From CAVZZG01 sp963779685 (lineage in GTDB: Bacteria; Actinomycetota; Thermoleophilia; Gaiellales; F1-60-MAGs149): DNA of 64,000 bases. The translations under genes and the position numbers were made by a program. Shown here in pieces: positions 62,488 through 64,000 of this stretch (its first letter is position 1; each line of letters opens with the position of its first letter). The stretch is from assembly GCA_963779685.1 (NCBI GenBank), contig CAVZZG010000003.1, positions 1,054,001-1,118,000 of the forward strand. The letters run 5' to 3'. Under the pieces are notes generated by a model. The model had not been told where the DNA came from. It was given only the letters and a program-made list of their open reading frames with translations, and did no database searches.

Positions 62488-63401
62488 GGGGCCAGCGCCG
62501 CCTCGGCCAGGGCACGCCGGGTGATCTCGTCCCGCATCAGGGCCGGCGCGACGGCGACCCGCATGCCGAGCGCCTCGATGGCTGGCGCGAGCGCGACATC
62601 CGCCTCGTCGATCAGGAACGTGCCGCACAGGCCCGCGTAGTGGCGGGCCACGCCGAGCGCCGAGCGCTCGTGCCCGAGCGAGTCGAGCATGGCGGCCAAC
62701 GGGCCCTTGACGGCATCGCCGCGGATGATCGGCGACACCGCGACGACGTCGGCGGCACGCGCGGCGACGGCCGCACGCAGGCCGTCGACGGCCAGGATCG
62801 GGTCGACCGAGATGAACGGGTTGGAGGGCGCGAGCACGACGCGGTCGGCGGTGGCGATCGCCTCCAGGACCCCGGGGGCAGGCCGGGCGCCGGGTGAGCC
62901 CTCGAAGCGGATCGCGCGGACCTCGGGCGCTGCCCGCCTGCCCACGAACCAGCGCTGGAACTCGAGCTCGCCGTCGTCGGTGGCGATCATCGTGCGCAGC
63001 CGGTCGTCCGTGGCCGGCAGCAGGCGTATGCCGATTCCGAAGCGCACGGCGATGTCGGCCATGATCGACGACAGGGGCTGGCCCGCCCTCAGCCGCTCGG
63101 TGCGTACGAGGTGCAGGCCGACGTCGCGGTCGCCGAGGATGAACCAGTCCGGGCCGCCGAGCTCGGCAACGACCGCCATGCCCTCGCGGGTGTCGCCGCG
63201 CACGCCCCAGCCGTGCTCCCCCACCCGCCCGGCAAGCGTGTAGAGCACCGTGTCGAGATCGGGCGAGATCGCGAGGCCCCAGTGGTCGACGTCGTCGCCG
63301 ACGTTGCCGACCACCGTCACGGCCGGCGCACCGACGGCGGCCACCAGGCCGGCCGTGAAGCGCGCCCCGCCGATCCCGCCCGAGAGCACCGTCACCCGCA
63401 C
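62484..63401 (-). CDS. cofD: 2-phospho-L-lactate (or phosphoenolpyruvate) transferase CofD/FbiA
   Basis: 305 residues from GTG 63401; GTG 63395 (VTVLSGGIGGARFTAGLV) two codons later is an alternative. Motifs: LSGGIGGARF, VGNVGDDVDHWGLAISPDLDT, LGDRDVGLHLVRTERLRAG, VLAPSNPFISVDPILAVDG. Joins the activated lactate/PEP guanosine to FO, giving F420-0 or dehydro-F420-0. First gene of the minus-strand cofD-cofE-fbiC operon; divergent from the F420 oxidoreductase with 21 bases between. The guanylyl-transferase CofC/FbiD is not in the window. Confidence 0.94.
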   Translation of the reverse strand: MRVTVLSGGIGGARFTAGLVAAVGAPAVTVVGNVGDDVDHWGLAISPDLDTVLYTLAGRVGEHGWGVRGDTREGMAVVAELGGPDWFILGDRDVGLHLVRTERLRAGQPLSSIMADIAVRFGIGIRLLPATDDRLRTMIATDDGELEFQRWFVGRRAAPEVRAIRFEGSPGARPAPGVLEAIATADRVVLAPSNPFISVDPILAVDGLRAAVAARAADVVAVSPIIRGDAVKGPLAAMLDSLGHERSALGVARHYAGLCGTFLIDEADVALAPAIEALGMRVAVAPALMRDEITRRALAEAALAP

Positions 63402-63422
63402 GCGCAGTAGGATGCCCGACCG

Positions 63423-63839
63423 ATGGTCATCGACGCGAACACCCCCATCGGCGCACGAGCGATCGAGCGCCTCAACGCCGAGCACGTCTCGTGGCTCGTC
63501 ACCGTGAGCCCGTCCGGCCAGCCCCAGCCGAGCCCCATCTGGCACGAGCTGGACGGCGACACGATCCTCATGTACTCCAAGCCCGGCATGGCCAAGCTGC
63601 GCAACATCGCGGCCAACCCGCGGGTGGCCCTGCACCTGGACGGCAACGGCAAGGGCGGCGACATCGTCGTCATCGAAGGCCACGCGGCCATCAGCGACGA
63701 GCCGGGCGCCGACCAGCGCCCGACCTACGTGGCCCGCTATCAGGACTTCATGACGCGCAACGGCTGGTCGGCCGGGGACTTCGCCCGCCAGTACTCGGTA
63801 CCGGTGCGGATCGTGCCGACCAGGCTCCGCGGCTGGTAA
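63423..63839 (+). CDS. PPOX-class F420-dependent oxidoreductase (FDOR, split beta-barrel)
   Basis: 138 residues from ATG 63423. Starts with MVIDANTPIGARAIERLNAE, then HVSWLVTVSPSGQPQPSPIW (pyridoxamine-oxidase-like beta barrel), ILMYSKPGMAKLRNIAANPR, VALHLDGNGKGGDIVVIEGH, ending VRIVPTRLRGW. The 'YSKPGxAKLRNI' block is typical of the F420-binding FDOR-A/B sub-families. Divergent from cofD, so F420 synthesis and a user enzyme share a control region. Confidence 0.85.
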   Translation: MVIDANTPIGARAIERLNAEHVSWLVTVSPSGQPQPSPIWHELDGDTILMYSKPGMAKLRNIAANPRVALHLDGNGKGGDIVVIEGHAAISDEPGADQRPTYVARYQDFMTRNGWSAGDFARQYSVPVRIVPTRLRGW

Positions 63840-64000
63840 TCGCTCGTCAGAGCTGATTTCAGGATGAGGGTCGTGGTCGCGGGTCGGGGAGCGAGCGGCA
63901 GCGACCGGGCGTTCCGCAGGCCTTGCCGACGCAAGGCCAAGGGACGCACGACGCTGCCGCGAAGCCCTTGAAGCCGCCTCTCCGAGGCGGCGGAAGGGAG
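63840..64000. other. Non-coding tail with two strong hairpins
   Basis: No gene is seen. Hairpin 1: GGCCTTG (63919-63925) with CAAGGCC (63932-63938), loop CCGACG. Hairpin 2: CCCTT (63965-63969), GCCGCCT (63973-63979), loop CTCCG, AGGCGGC (63985-63991), AAGGG (63994-63998). Possibly a terminator array, a repeat, or the start of a structured RNA that continues beyond the window. Confidence 0.4.

Overview
The window is 64 kb of high-GC DNA, tightly packed with genes on both strands. Most neighbouring cistrons overlap by 1-4 bases (ATGA, GTGA or TGATG). Several features point to a high-GC actinobacterium, most likely of the Thermoleophilia (Gaiellales/Solirubrobacterales side): a coenzyme F420 gene set, an MtrA-MtrB-LpqB-like two-component/GerMN module, secreted proteins with the 'W-R-C...N-G-A-N-C...IPGAT...VGYxLRVxVTATNSxG' Ig-like domain common in that class, and the prfB-ftsE-ftsX-smpB-ssrA neighbourhood. 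The lineage is an inference from gene content. No rRNA, tRNA, CRISPR array, replication origin or prophage was seen.

Layout. 1-9.7 kb: end of a small membrane protein, a secreted amidase, a frameshifted hypothetical gene, then a minus-strand catabolic operon (RidA, old-yellow-enzyme-type demethylase/reductase, ornithine-cyclodeaminase family, MaoC dehydratase, DadA-type FAD oxidoreductase), followed by plus-strand methyltransferase, YceH, C45 peptidase-family protein and a lipoprotein whose start looks like ATC. 9.7-17 kb: a six-gene minus-strand operon (TetR, ADP-forming acyl-CoA synthetase, enoyl-CoA hydratase, acyl-CoA dehydrogenase, second ADP-forming acyl-CoA synthetase, YugP-type metallopeptidase) with a perfect palindromic operator in front. 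17-26 kb: a PLP decarboxylase, a methyltransferase, a fibronectin-III protein, a MurD-like ligase/homocysteine methyltransferase/'virulence factor' domain operon, and an amino-acid permease paired with an adenosine-deaminase-family enzyme. 26-31.5 kb: secreted Ig-like proteins, a membrane protein, OsmC. 31.5-41 kb: a second permease, an ion channel, an alpha/beta-hydrolase-adenylate cyclase fusion, a NarL-type two-component pair, and a Fic AMP-transferase gene with an AT-rich, palindrome-packed promoter lying between two 47-bp direct repeats.

41-57 kb is the housekeeping core. tmRNA (ssrA) lies on the minus strand. A ten-gene minus-strand operon runs prfB-ftsE-ftsX-RNase R-like-response regulator-histidine kinase-GerMN lipoprotein-GerMN lipoprotein-smpB-MprF-like. 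prfB carries the classic CTT-TGA-C programmed +1 frameshift. A 187-bp MITE-like element with 29-bp inverted ends and a TA duplication sits exactly at the overlapping stop codons of the last operon gene and its convergent neighbour. Upstream of prfB there is a REP-associated transposase (RAYT) flanked by two inverted 51-bp REP elements, then secA, which is broken by one extra base.

57-64 kb is an F420 block: an FGD-like F420-dependent dehydrogenase, FbiC (CofG-CofH fusion), CofE, CofD and a PPOX-fold F420 oxidoreductase, so both cofactor synthesis and cofactor use are encoded together. Two single-base homopolymer-length breaks (near 1,027 and 55,938) look more like assembly or base-call errors than biology.
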